A stretch of 64,000 nucleotides of DNA from Deltaproteobacteria bacterium. GTDB taxonomy: Bacteria; Myxococcota_A; UBA9160; UBA4427. Position 1 is the stretch's first letter. Every line of letters starts with the position of its first letter. Of the stretch, positions 33,759-41,982 are shown piece by piece. Under the pieces are notes generated by a model that saw nothing but the letters and a program-made list of their open reading frames with translations, did no database searches and was not told the origin of the DNA. The position numbers and the translations under genes are program-made. The DNA lies in assembly GCA_002691205.1 (NCBI GenBank), contig NZHD01000007.1:46203-110202 (forward strand), written 5' to 3'.

Positions 33759-35927
33759 GTGCTGCGTTTTAACGACATCGCTGACCGCGTTCTGGAGTAC
33801 AGCCCGAACGCCGATTTTGAGCTGATTCAGCGGGCCTATGTTTTTTCGGCAAAGGTTCATGATGGGCAAGAACGTTTGTCGGGTGAGCCCTATTTGATTC
33901 ACCCGTTAGAGGTGGCGGGCATCCTGTGCGACCTAAGGATGGACGATGTCAGCATTGCGGCCGCTTTACTTCACGACACGCTTGAAGACACACTAACCAC
34001 TCGTGATGAAATTGATCGTATTTTTGGTGACAAGGTGGCTTTCATCGTAGAGGGACTGACGAAGATCGCTCGCATCCAATTTAGCTCTGCTCGAGAGCAC
34101 CAAGCCGAAAACTTTCGCAAGATGCTGGTGGCCATGTCGAAAGACATCCGAATTTTGTTGATTAAGTTGGCTGATCGTTTGCACAACATGAGGACGCTTG
34201 AGCACATCGGCGCCGAGGCACGGCAACGGATTGCCCAAGAGACGCTGGATATTTACGTGCCTCTCTCACACCGTTTGGGCATTCGTTGGATGATGCAAGA
34301 GCTTGAGGATTGCGCTTTCCGCATGCTTAATCCGGGCGAAGCGGAAGAGATCGAACGACAACTCACAGGCGGTCGAGAAGAGCGTGAGCTTTATGTTGAG
34401 GAAGTCATTAGCACGATTTCAAGAAGTCTTTCCGAGTCTGGCTTGAAGACCGAGGTGAAGGGGCGATTGAAGGAAATTGCTTCCATTCATCACAAGATGG
34501 AAATGCAAAACTTGGCATTGGATCAAATCTACGACGTGATTGCGTTCAGGGTGGTCATTGATGGATCTCCTGAAGACTGTTACGCGGCGCTTGGTCTTGT
34601 GCATTCGACTTGGAGGCCCGTTCCTTCCCGATTCAAGGACTACATCGGAAACCCAAAGCCGAATGGATACCGATCCTTGCACACCACCGTGATTGGCCCC
34701 TACGGAGAGCGTATGGAGGTTCAGATCCGCACGAATGAGATGGACGTAGATGCGGAGTATGGCATTGCCGCACACTGGAAATATAAGGCGGGGCATCCCG
34801 AGAGTCAGGATGATGAGAATCGCTTCAGTTGGTTGAGGCAGCTTTTAGAGTGGCAGCGTGAGTTGGCTGATCCACATGAGTTTCTCGATACCGTTAAGAT
34901 GGATTTATTTCCTGATGAGGTTTTTGTGTTTACCCCGAGAGGGGAAGTGATCAACCTTCCGCGTAGAGCAACCGCTGTGGATTTCGCGTACGCGATTCAT
35001 AGCGAAGTCGGCGATCGTTGCGCGGGTGCTCGTGTGAATGGGAAGATGGTGGCACTTCGACATGTTTTGGTTGATGGAGACACGGTTGAAGTGACAACCA
35101 GTGACCATCAATTCCCGCGAAAGGATTGGCTTGAATTCGTCGTTTCCGGAAAAGCACGTAGCCGAATACGTCATTCTATTCAGTCTTCGGAACGAGCTCG
35201 CGCAATTCAGTTAGGGCAAGATATCGTCACGCGAGAGTTCAGAAAAGCCGGTCTCTCCCTTTCTAAGCTCTCAGGCTCAGGCGGAATGGACGAATTAGTT
35301 CGTACGGAGGCAAAGGGGGGAACTCTCGATGACCTTTTTGCCGCAGTGAGCTACGGGAAGCTATCACCCGCTGTTTTGATCCGAAAGCTGAAAGGCGAGG
35401 AACCTTCGCCGCCGCCTCAAGAACCTTTGCAGGGCAAAATTCTGAGCTTGTTCAAGAAACGCCTGAGTCGTGATCCCGATGCGGAGAGTGGAGTCCTAGT
35501 GGGTGGCGTCGCGGATGTCATGGTCCGTTTCGGAGGATGTTGTGATCCCTTGCCGGGCGACGACGTCGTAGGGTTTGTGACTCGGGGACGAGGTGTGACT
35601 GTTCACGCTCGAGCTTGTCGCCGTGTGTTTGAAGTGGACCCGGCTCGTCGAGTTGACGTTGAATGGGATACTCGGTCCGTGGCGCCGCGTAAGGTTCGAA
35701 TCACAGTGGATTCTCAGGATCGACCTGGAATTCTTTCAAAGGTTGTCAACGCAATTTCAGGCGCAAGTATCAATATTGCGGGTCTTAAGGTCACGACAGA
35801 CCACGACCAGGGAAAAGCCTCCCAATCGTTTGAACTTTGGGTGAATGATACGCGTACTCTCACTGCATTGATGAAGGAGATCGGCAGAGTGAGAGGGGTA
35901 ACCGCAGTGAATCGAGTGAGGGGATGA
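33759..35927 (+). CDS. Bifunctional (p)ppGpp synthetase/hydrolase
   Basis: The 722-residue protein is a long RSH enzyme. A hydrolase HD domain (HPLEVAGILCDLRMDD, LLHDTLEDT, LIKLADRLHNMRTLEHI) is followed by a synthetase domain with RFKDYIGNPKPNGYRSLHT and VQIRTNEMD. A TGS domain (VFTPRGEVINLPRRATAVDFAY) and a C-terminal ACT domain (VDSQDRPGILSKVVNAIS) complete it. The intact HD core and RFKD motif point to a bifunctional Rel/SpoT enzyme. GTG start, 98 bases after gmk. It overlaps a GT2 gene by 4 bases. Confidence 0.92.
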   Translation: MLRFNDIADRVLEYSPNADFELIQRAYVFSAKVHDGQERLSGEPYLIHPLEVAGILCDLRMDDVSIAAALLHDTLEDTLTTRDEIDRIFGDKVAFIVEGLTKIARIQFSSAREHQAENFRKMLVAMSKDIRILLIKLADRLHNMRTLEHIGAEARQRIAQETLDIYVPLSHRLGIRWMMQELEDCAFRMLNPGEAEEIERQLTGGREERELYVEEVISTISRSLSESGLKTEVKGRLKEIASIHHKMEMQNLALDQIYDVIAFRVVIDGSPEDCYAALGLVHSTWRPVPSRFKDYIGNPKPNGYRSLHTTVIGPYGERMEVQIRTNEMDVDAEYGIAAHWKYKAGHPESQDDENRFSWLRQLLEWQRELADPHEFLDTVKMDLFPDEVFVFTPRGEVINLPRRATAVDFAYAIHSEVGDRCAGARVNGKMVALRHVLVDGDTVEVTTSDHQFPRKDWLEFVVSGKARSRIRHSIQSSERARAIQLGQDIVTREFRKAGLSLSKLSGSGGMDELVRTEAKGGTLDDLFAAVSYGKLSPAVLIRKLKGEEPSPPPQEPLQGKILSLFKKRLSRDPDAESGVLVGGVADVMVRFGGCCDPLPGDDVVGFVTRGRGVTVHARACRRVFEVDPARRVDVEWDTRSVAPRKVRITVDSQDRPGILSKVVNAISGASINIAGLKVTTDHDQGKASQSFELWVNDTRTLTALMKEIGRVRGVTAVNRVRG

Positions 35928-36682
35928 GACCCAAAGTCTCGATCTGTATGATTGCTCGAGATGAAGAGTCCGAACTCGCTCGTTGTCTGAACTCATTGCC
36001 GGCTCTCGACGAAATCATCATTGTCGTGGATTCTCGCAGTCAAGATGGGACGGAGAAGCTGGCTCGCGAGTATGCTGATCGAGTCGAGGTTCGACGCTAT
36101 CAGGGCAACATAGATCAGAAGAGATACTGTGTTTCTTTGGCCAGCCATGACTGGGTTCTTTTGATGGATCCTGACGAAGTGATGACTTCGGGGTTGCGAG
36201 ATCAGTTAGAGAACACACTCAGCAACGCTGGTTCCGAGCTTTCTGGTTTGATGTTGAATCGCCTGACTTGGCATCTGGGGCGCTGGATTCGTCATGGCGA
36301 TTTCTATCCAGATTACGTCCTGCGCGTTTTTCGCAAATCAAAAGCCATGTGGGTGGGTCAGAATCCGCACCCTCGGATTGAGGTTGACGGAACGGTCCAT
36401 CGTCTGTCCGAGCCCATGGAGCATTATAGCTATCGAAATCTGGCGGATCAGATTGAACGGATTCAGGCTTTTAGCCGAGAGGCCGCACAGGCGCTTTTTG
36501 AGAGCGGGCGGAGAACTCGTTGGTGGGACCTCTGCCTTCGGCCTCCTGCTCGATTCATTCGGGCGTATGTGCTTCGCAGAGGCTTTCTAGATGGAGTTCC
36601 AGGATTCATCATCGCTGTGGCTACGGCTTTCCACGTGTTTCTGAAATATGCCAAGCTTTGGGAAATTCAACGGACCGAGTGA
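35924..36682 (+). CDS. GT2 glycosyltransferase of the WaaE/KdtX type
   Basis: The 252-residue protein has VSICMIARDEESELARCLNSL, IIVVDSRSQDGTEKLAREYAD, LLMDPDEVM and HWGL-free C-terminal RFIRAYVLRRGFLDGVPGF. This layout matches LPS core beta-1,4-glucosyltransferases of the WaaE/KdtX type. A role in LPS core extension is inferred from the nearby heptose genes. ATG start overlaps relA/spoT by 4 bases. Acceptor and donor are not known. Confidence 0.82.
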   Translation: MRPKVSICMIARDEESELARCLNSLPALDEIIIVVDSRSQDGTEKLAREYADRVEVRRYQGNIDQKRYCVSLASHDWVLLMDPDEVMTSGLRDQLENTLSNAGSELSGLMLNRLTWHLGRWIRHGDFYPDYVLRVFRKSKAMWVGQNPHPRIEVDGTVHRLSEPMEHYSYRNLADQIERIQAFSREAAQALFESGRRTRWWDLCLRPPARFIRAYVLRRGFLDGVPGFIIAVATAFHVFLKYAKLWEIQRTE

Positions 36683-36787
36683 ACCTTCGGAGCGGCGAAG
36701 AGGAGGGACCCGGTTTTTTGGGATCCATTGAATATGATTCCAATCGCATCCCGTTGAACTTCAGTTTTTTAATGAGCCGCTCTAAGG

Positions 36788-36800
36788 TCTTACGGTAAGA
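36788..36800. promoter_or_regulatory. Palindrome TCTTAC-G-GTAAGA, possible operator
   Basis: TCTTAC and GTAAGA are perfect reverse complements around one base. With the second palindrome 22 bases downstream it could be an operator for a dimeric repressor (for example TetR- or GntR-type). No regulator gene is adjacent. Confidence 0.4.
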
Positions 36801-36821
36801 TCATGGTCGGATGAGGCGAAG

Positions 36822-36840
36822 ATGATCCCCGAGGGATCAT
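36822..36840. promoter_or_regulatory. Palindrome in AlkB leader, possible operator
   Basis: ATGATCCC and GGGATCAT are perfect 8-base arms around a 3-base centre. It is not followed by a T-run, so an operator is more likely than a terminator. It ends 142 bases before the alkB start. Confidence 0.45.
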
Positions 36841-36982
36841 TGCGGGAAATTTGCGGAGTGATCAGGGTACGGGCACTCTTCAAATTGGCCGATCAGAGTA
36901 CAGAGGCGGCGCGAATTTGATTCGGTCTCTCTCTGAGCGGACGGGGACGGTCAAGAGGATGTGGCATGAGAAGGAATGAGCA

Positions 36983-38422
36983 ATGAGCAGTGCAACGACA
37001 GAAGATGTGAAGGTTACGCCCGATGAGACCAGCTTGAGTCGTGGGGTTGGGGAAGTCTGGTTAGGCCACTTGCTGGTCTTTGCGATTCCTCTGACCGCCA
37101 CCCTCTTTGTCTGGAGCGGCCCGCACCCGTGGTATATCGCGCCGTTGTTTCTGATCCCGCTGGCTGTTTTTCAATGGTGGGATACTCGGGATTGGATGGA
37201 GAAAAGCGAGCCTGAAGAAGAACTTCCGGACTGGCCCTTCGATTTGCTCGTCTACATGTTGGCGGCTCTACATTTTTTTATGTTGGTAGGGCTTGTTCAC
37301 CTTTTCGTTCAACAATCAGCATTTTCCCTCGATATGGTGATGGTTGTTGCGGTGGTTGGGGGGAGTTCGGGCTTCTCGATTATTACTGCGCATGAATTGA
37401 TTCACAGGAAGGAAGCGTTTCCCCAGACCCTTGGTCGGATCATGCTCTCTTCGGTTCTCTATGAGCACTTTTATACAGAGCATTTACGCGGTCATCATGT
37501 CCGCGTGGGTACAGATCTTGATGCGGCCACGGCGCGGTATGGGGAGACTTTTCGAGAATTTTGGAAACGCACCGTTCCCGGTCAGTTCAGGAGTGCTTGG
37601 TCTTTGGAGTGCGCTCGTCTAGGCGATGAGGAAATGGGCATTCTAGACCCTCGTCAGTCCAAAAACCGTATCGTGCATGGGCTTTTGCTGGGATGGGGCG
37701 TGGCTTTTGGGATCCTCGCGTTTTTCGGTTGGCCTGCTTTTCTGGCCTATGTCCTTCAGGCTTTCATTGCTGTCCGGCTTCTTGAAGCCGTAAATTATTT
37801 TGAACATTGGGGTCTGCAGCGGTCTGGACGCCGAGTGAAGCCCACGGACTCCTGGGATACTCACTCGTGGTTTACTTACTATGGCCTCGTTGGGCTCTCG
37901 CGGCACGCGGACCATCATACGGTTCCATCTCGTCCCTATCAGGCACTTCGAGTGTGTGATGAGGCCCCCGTTTTACCAGTGGGATATCTCGCATTGGTGG
38001 ATATGGTTTTGGCCAGAAACGATGAATTTATCAAAATCGCTAAATCGGTTCTTCGCGATCGAAAATTGGGGCCCTTTGCTTCCGAGGAGGGCGAAGGATT
38101 GGCCCTTTTAGAAGATCAACGCGTCATCAAGGCGCCCTTGCTGCAACGTCTTTTAACGAAGTTACCTGTGGTTTTGCGCAAGACCCTGGTTCCCGTTTTA
38201 GTGCTTCTGGCCATCTCGTTTGGGGCATGGATGGAGGCCGACGGGGCCTATTCCTTTCAGTGGACTTTGCTTAGGAACGGCCTCATTGCCGGCATTTTTG
38301 TTGGCCTGTTTATCGCTCAGCGCCGATTTCATGAATGGGTTCAGAACGCTTGGCTTTCATGGGGATGTGCGATAGCTCTGTTGTGTGTGATTGGAACAAG
38401 CCTAAAGGGTGTGATCGGCTGA
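36983..38422 (+). CDS. AlkB-family membrane diiron monooxygenase (alkane 1-monooxygenase-like)
   Basis: The 479-residue integral membrane protein keeps all AlkB histidine boxes: HELIH (137-141), H167 with HLRGHH (171-172), NYFEHWG (H275) and RHADHH (308-312). It also has the VPSRPYQALR segment after the last box. AlkB hydroxylates terminal methyl groups of alkanes or similar chains using a diiron centre and rubredoxin. A C-terminal extension of about 90 residues with further helices (about 395-470) makes it longer than P. putida AlkB. No rubredoxin or reductase gene is nearby, so electron donors are encoded elsewhere. Substrate is not proven; XylM-type hydroxylation is an alternative. Confidence 0.88.
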   Translation: MSSATTEDVKVTPDETSLSRGVGEVWLGHLLVFAIPLTATLFVWSGPHPWYIAPLFLIPLAVFQWWDTRDWMEKSEPEEELPDWPFDLLVYMLAALHFFMLVGLVHLFVQQSAFSLDMVMVVAVVGGSSGFSIITAHELIHRKEAFPQTLGRIMLSSVLYEHFYTEHLRGHHVRVGTDLDAATARYGETFREFWKRTVPGQFRSAWSLECARLGDEEMGILDPRQSKNRIVHGLLLGWGVAFGILAFFGWPAFLAYVLQAFIAVRLLEAVNYFEHWGLQRSGRRVKPTDSWDTHSWFTYYGLVGLSRHADHHTVPSRPYQALRVCDEAPVLPVGYLALVDMVLARNDEFIKIAKSVLRDRKLGPFASEEGEGLALLEDQRVIKAPLLQRLLTKLPVVLRKTLVPVLVLLAISFGAWMEADGAYSFQWTLLRNGLIAGIFVGLFIAQRRFHEWVQNAWLSWGCAIALLCVIGTSLKGVIG

Positions 38423-38509
38423 ACTCTTCTTGGCCGTTCCTCTTAATCTATGGATTCGCTTGAGGTGTTTCGATTTCTGCTCGCAGGCGTCCTTGAATGA
38501 GGAGGTGGT

Positions 38510-39289
38510 ATGGCAAGGCTCAGTCTTCTAAGTCGCTCAATTGAGGGACAAGTGGCTCTGATTACCGGGGCAGCCAGTGGTATGGGTCGAGCCACCGCTC
38601 ACCTTTTCTCGGACGAAGGAGCGAGGGTGGCCGTGGTGGATCGCGAGAGCGAGAGCATATCCCGAGTGGTGGATGAGATTCGTAATGCGGGCGGAGAGGC
38701 CCAAGGTTTCGAAGCCGACGTTGGAAATGCAGAAGCCATCAAGGGCCTGATACGTGATGTCACCCAACATTATGGGGGACTGGACATCTTGATCAATAAT
38801 GCGGGGATTAGTCGTCCCGTTCGAATTGACGCCGAAGATTACGAAGCGAGTTGGTCTGAAACCTTAGATGTGAATTTGACAGCACACATACGTTTACTTC
38901 GAGAGTCGCTGCCTTTTCTTGAGCAAAAGGGCAGAGGCCGTGTTGTGAATATCGCCTCGACGGAAGGCGTTGGGGCGCAGCCGAATGTGAGCGCTTATAC
39001 CGCAAGTAAGCATGGGGTGGTGGGTCTGACTCGCGCCATGGCGGTTGAGTTAGGGCAGAGAGGTGTGACTTTTAATTGTGTCTGCCCTGGTCCCATCGAG
39101 ACCGGAATGACAGCTCTTATACCGGATAAGTCCAAAGAAAAGTTCGCGCGTAGGCGAGTTCCACTCGGCCGATACGGTGACCCTGAGGAGGTCGCGCATG
39201 CAACCCTCAGCCTTGTACTGCCCGCGGCCTCTTACATAAATGGCGCAGTGCTCATGTGCGATGGTGGTTTATCGATCCAGAATAGTTGA
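38510..39289 (+). CDS. Short-chain dehydrogenase/reductase (SDR)
   Basis: The 259-residue protein shows a classical SDR: TGAASGMG (19-26) for NAD(P), NNAG (96-99), catalytic Ser150, Tyr163 and Lys167 in YTASK, and the FNCVCPGPIET segment. AGGAGG precedes the ATG. It lies 87 bases after the AlkB gene in the same direction, so it might oxidise the resulting alcohol or process a fatty-acyl intermediate, but the sequence also fits FabG-like 3-oxoacyl reductases. Confidence 0.88.
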   Translation: MARLSLLSRSIEGQVALITGAASGMGRATAHLFSDEGARVAVVDRESESISRVVDEIRNAGGEAQGFEADVGNAEAIKGLIRDVTQHYGGLDILINNAGISRPVRIDAEDYEASWSETLDVNLTAHIRLLRESLPFLEQKGRGRVVNIASTEGVGAQPNVSAYTASKHGVVGLTRAMAVELGQRGVTFNCVCPGPIETGMTALIPDKSKEKFARRRVPLGRYGDPEEVAHATLSLVLPAASYINGAVLMCDGGLSIQNS

Positions 39290-39303
39290 GTTGCCCTCTG
39301 GAT

Positions 39304-40125
39304 TCATAGGGGATGCGGAGAGAGTCGCTCTACCTGGCTTTGGGTCAGCCAAGCATCTCTTCCGTTGTGAAGTTCAATGTGGAGCCAGCCGCCACGATCT
39401 TCAATAATGCGCAGTTCCGCTCCCGATGGAAGAGACTGCCCGAATCGCAGAGGGGCGTTGATGGAGTCAGCGGCTCGGGCTGCTGTATCGGGGACGACAA
39501 CGACCGCTTCCAAGTAGGCTTCGTTCGCCGGATCCATCGCTACAGAGGCTACTAATGTAATGAATACTATGCCGAGCAATCCCGCCAGGTAACGCAGAGG
39601 CGATACGCGTAGGAGAAGAGAGGCTGAAAGGGCAAGGGAAACTCCAGCGAAAGCGATGGCAGCGAGGCTAGCTCGAGTGGAGCGAGCCACGGTCGTGTGC
39701 CAAAAGAAAAAGGTATCGAGCAGGCCGCCTTGATTTGGCGTTGGGATCCACTCGGGCATGAGGGACCGGCTGTGGGCCAAGTTCTGCTTCGCCCGATCGT
39801 AGCTGGGGTCGAGAATGAGAGCACGTCGGTAAGCTAGAATAGCTGGCCCAATGCGTTCAGATTGAAGTGCGGCATTTCCTAAGTTGGTCCACAAGGCCGC
39901 ACTGGCTTCTTGTTGTTCAAGCGCAGCCTGAAATAAGCGCTCAGCCTGACGAAATTTCTGCATGCGAGCGTTTCTGTCGTCACTTTGCATTCCCTGATCG
40001 TAGGACTCAAGTGCTTGGCTCAGTCGGTCTTGGGAAATCGCCTCCAACCCGGTGAGCAGGCTTAGGATAACGAGAATCAAAGCTGGCCCGATTTTTTTCC
40101 ATAGGCCTTCTTGTACTGATCTCAT
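39304..40125 (-). CDS. batE: BatE-like TPR and SH3-domain protein
   Basis: The 273-residue protein has a signal anchor (ALILVILSLLTGLEAIS), TPR repeats (RLFQAALEQQEASAALWTNLG, AILAYRRALILDPSYDRAKQ), two central membrane helices (about 150-195) and a C-terminal SH3-like domain (GAELRIIEDRGGWLHIELHNG). This is the BatE layout. It is the last gene of the moxR/bat operon; its ATG overlaps batD by 4 bases. It is probably a periplasmic or inner-membrane partner of the VWA proteins. Confidence 0.8.
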   Translation of the reverse strand: MRSVQEGLWKKIGPALILVILSLLTGLEAISQDRLSQALESYDQGMQSDDRNARMQKFRQAERLFQAALEQQEASAALWTNLGNAALQSERIGPAILAYRRALILDPSYDRAKQNLAHSRSLMPEWIPTPNQGGLLDTFFFWHTTVARSTRASLAAIAFAGVSLALSASLLLRVSPLRYLAGLLGIVFITLVASVAMDPANEAYLEAVVVVPDTAARAADSINAPLRFGQSLPSGAELRIIEDRGGWLHIELHNGRDAWLTQSQVERLSPHPL

Positions 40126-41978
40126 TGATTCGCCTTTCTCGTGTCAGCGATCATTTCATCCGCGAGGCTGAGTGCACGTTGGACACGTTCTTGAACCATT
40201 GCATCTCGATTCGTTGGGTCGGGCGAGTAAAGAATTTCATCGCAGGAAGCAATGAATTGATCAATTTCCTGGGAGGGAACGTCGCTTCTTGACCCGACGA
40301 GTTCTCGTAATACGGCGGTGATCTCGGAAAGCGCCTCAGCGCTGGGCTTCTCTTTTGCTTCTTCAATCCTTTGGCGGCGCCTTTTGTCGAGGGCTCGGCG
40401 TCGAGTTTCTTCAGGGCGTGCATCGCGCCGGTAGGTGTATATCCAAGCGGCTGTGAGCCAAAGAACGGAAAGGCCGTAGATCGTTCCAAGAGCTAGGTCC
40501 GAAAGCCCGTTTTCGGGTGAGAGCCGATCGCGATCGATTTCGATCGCCAGGTCTGCTTCGTAACGACTCGTTGTGCGGAGGCGGGATTGGGGCGAGGGCT
40601 CTTGGCCTGAATCGCTTTCTACTTCCTCCGAGGCCATCAGCGGTCGAGCTGAAACGACATCGTTGGCCGATACGACCTGCGCGGCTTTGACCGAAAGCGC
40701 AATAGGCCGGGAGTATGTGGTTTGATATTCGGCGAGTTGGGGATCGAACCAAGAGTACGGCAGAGAGGGGATCTCGCTCACGTTCTCATCAAGGACACGC
40801 ACTGGAACACGGAAGGCCTTCGTTCCTCCCATGACTTGGCCTGTGATCTCATTCTCTGGAAGACGGAAGCGATTGGGGGGGAGGAGAGTGGCGAGGTCGG
40901 GAAGTCCCACCGGGTCAAGCTCGCCTGATCCCGTGATGGTAAAAGTTAATACCATGGGGTCACCGGTCTGGACGACACTTCTATCTGTTTCAAGGGCAAA
41001 CGAGAATCCTTCGCCGATCGCGCCTGCGAAACTCTCGGGTTGGCCTTCGACTGGAGGAGGTTTCACCACAAGCGTACGCCCTACGTCTTGAGCGAAAATC
41101 GGGCGCACCGCCGAGGGTCTCCTGCCTCCGAAAAGGTCGCGACGCCAAGAAGTCACCTCATTCGCATTCACTGTGGCTCCATCGAGTTCGAACTGGCCCA
41201 CTTCGAGAGGCACCAGCGTGCGATCGGAGGTTATGACCACATATCGGTCTCCACCCAGCGCTCGCTCCTCGGCTCGTGCGGGCAGTTGAATTGGGCCGCG
41301 TCCGGTTTGGACATTCAGGGTCTGCTGACCTCCTGATTGCTGAGACGGGGGGAGAAATCGGAAGGTATCCGGACTTTCGAATAACTCGCTGCGTATGGTG
41401 TAGTCCTGAATGCTTTGCTGAAGTCGGTCGTCCACCCACCACTCGATGGCGACAGGGACTTGCTGGCCGACGAAGACTGGGGTGTCGGGAAGCTTGACAC
41501 GCAGCTTGAGTTTTGGGTCGGGCCTGAGCGTCTCGGCCTCAATCGAATACGGGGTTGTTTCGACAGAAAGTTGGCCTTGGGTCACTCGGAAGGGAGTGAA
41601 TCGATGACTTCCGCTGTTTCGAGGGGTGAACTGGTACTGGCAGATGAAAGTGACGGACTCTGTTCGAGTGGTTCTTCCATTCACCATAGTAATCTGAGTA
41701 CTGACATTTGGAATGAGTGCCACGAACTGGAGTCCGCCGCCTTTGGGCTCTTGAGCGTCACAGGTGGGCTCGGGCTCCCGGTTAAACCCGCTGACGTGCA
41801 CTTGGAGTTCCATAGGGAGGCCTACATGGTAGGGGCCTCGCGAGACACGCAATTGTGCATTGGGATCCTCGGCGTAGACCAGAGACTCAGGGAGAACCAG
41901 CAGCAAGGCCAGGAGGCCCGCTCGAATCGTTAGGCGAATGCGCTGGCTCATGAGTTTTTTGTGCTCGAGGCTTTGCAA
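40122..41978 (-). CDS. batD: BatD-like protein
   Basis: The 618-residue protein has a signal peptide (GLLALLLVLPESLVYA), a long beta-rich periplasmic region with repeats of the BatD/OmpA-adhesin type (AQLRVSRGPYHVGLPMELQV; VRVKLPD-like strands at about 155-175), and one C-terminal helix (LALGTIYGLSVLWLTAAWIYT) followed by a charged cytosolic tail. BatD is part of the Bat aerotolerance-type system. The start codon is TTG; an in-frame ATG at 41951 is possible. Confidence 0.82.
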   Translation of the reverse strand: MQSLEHKKLMSQRIRLTIRAGLLALLLVLPESLVYAEDPNAQLRVSRGPYHVGLPMELQVHVSGFNREPEPTCDAQEPKGGGLQFVALIPNVSTQITMVNGRTTRTESVTFICQYQFTPRNSGSHRFTPFRVTQGQLSVETTPYSIEAETLRPDPKLKLRVKLPDTPVFVGQQVPVAIEWWVDDRLQQSIQDYTIRSELFESPDTFRFLPPSQQSGGQQTLNVQTGRGPIQLPARAEERALGGDRYVVITSDRTLVPLEVGQFELDGATVNANEVTSWRRDLFGGRRPSAVRPIFAQDVGRTLVVKPPPVEGQPESFAGAIGEGFSFALETDRSVVQTGDPMVLTFTITGSGELDPVGLPDLATLLPPNRFRLPENEITGQVMGGTKAFRVPVRVLDENVSEIPSLPYSWFDPQLAEYQTTYSRPIALSVKAAQVVSANDVVSARPLMASEEVESDSGQEPSPQSRLRTTSRYEADLAIEIDRDRLSPENGLSDLALGTIYGLSVLWLTAAWIYTYRRDARPEETRRRALDKRRRQRIEEAKEKPSAEALSEITAVLRELVGSRSDVPSQEIDQFIASCDEILYSPDPTNRDAMVQERVQRALSLADEMIADTRKANQ

Positions 41979-41982
41979 GATT

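Larger units (their letters stand above)
36683..36982. other. AlkB leader region with two palindromes
   Basis: This 300-base gap between the GT2 gene and the AlkB gene holds no gene that I can see. It contains two perfect palindromes (36788-36800 and 36822-36840), which suggests regulated transcription of alkB. A match to sigma70 promoter boxes was not convincing. Confidence 0.5.

Noticed and set aside
41415..41933. Plus-strand frame opposite batD (172 codons)
   Set aside because: Low-complexity shadow of batD without a family or ribosome site.
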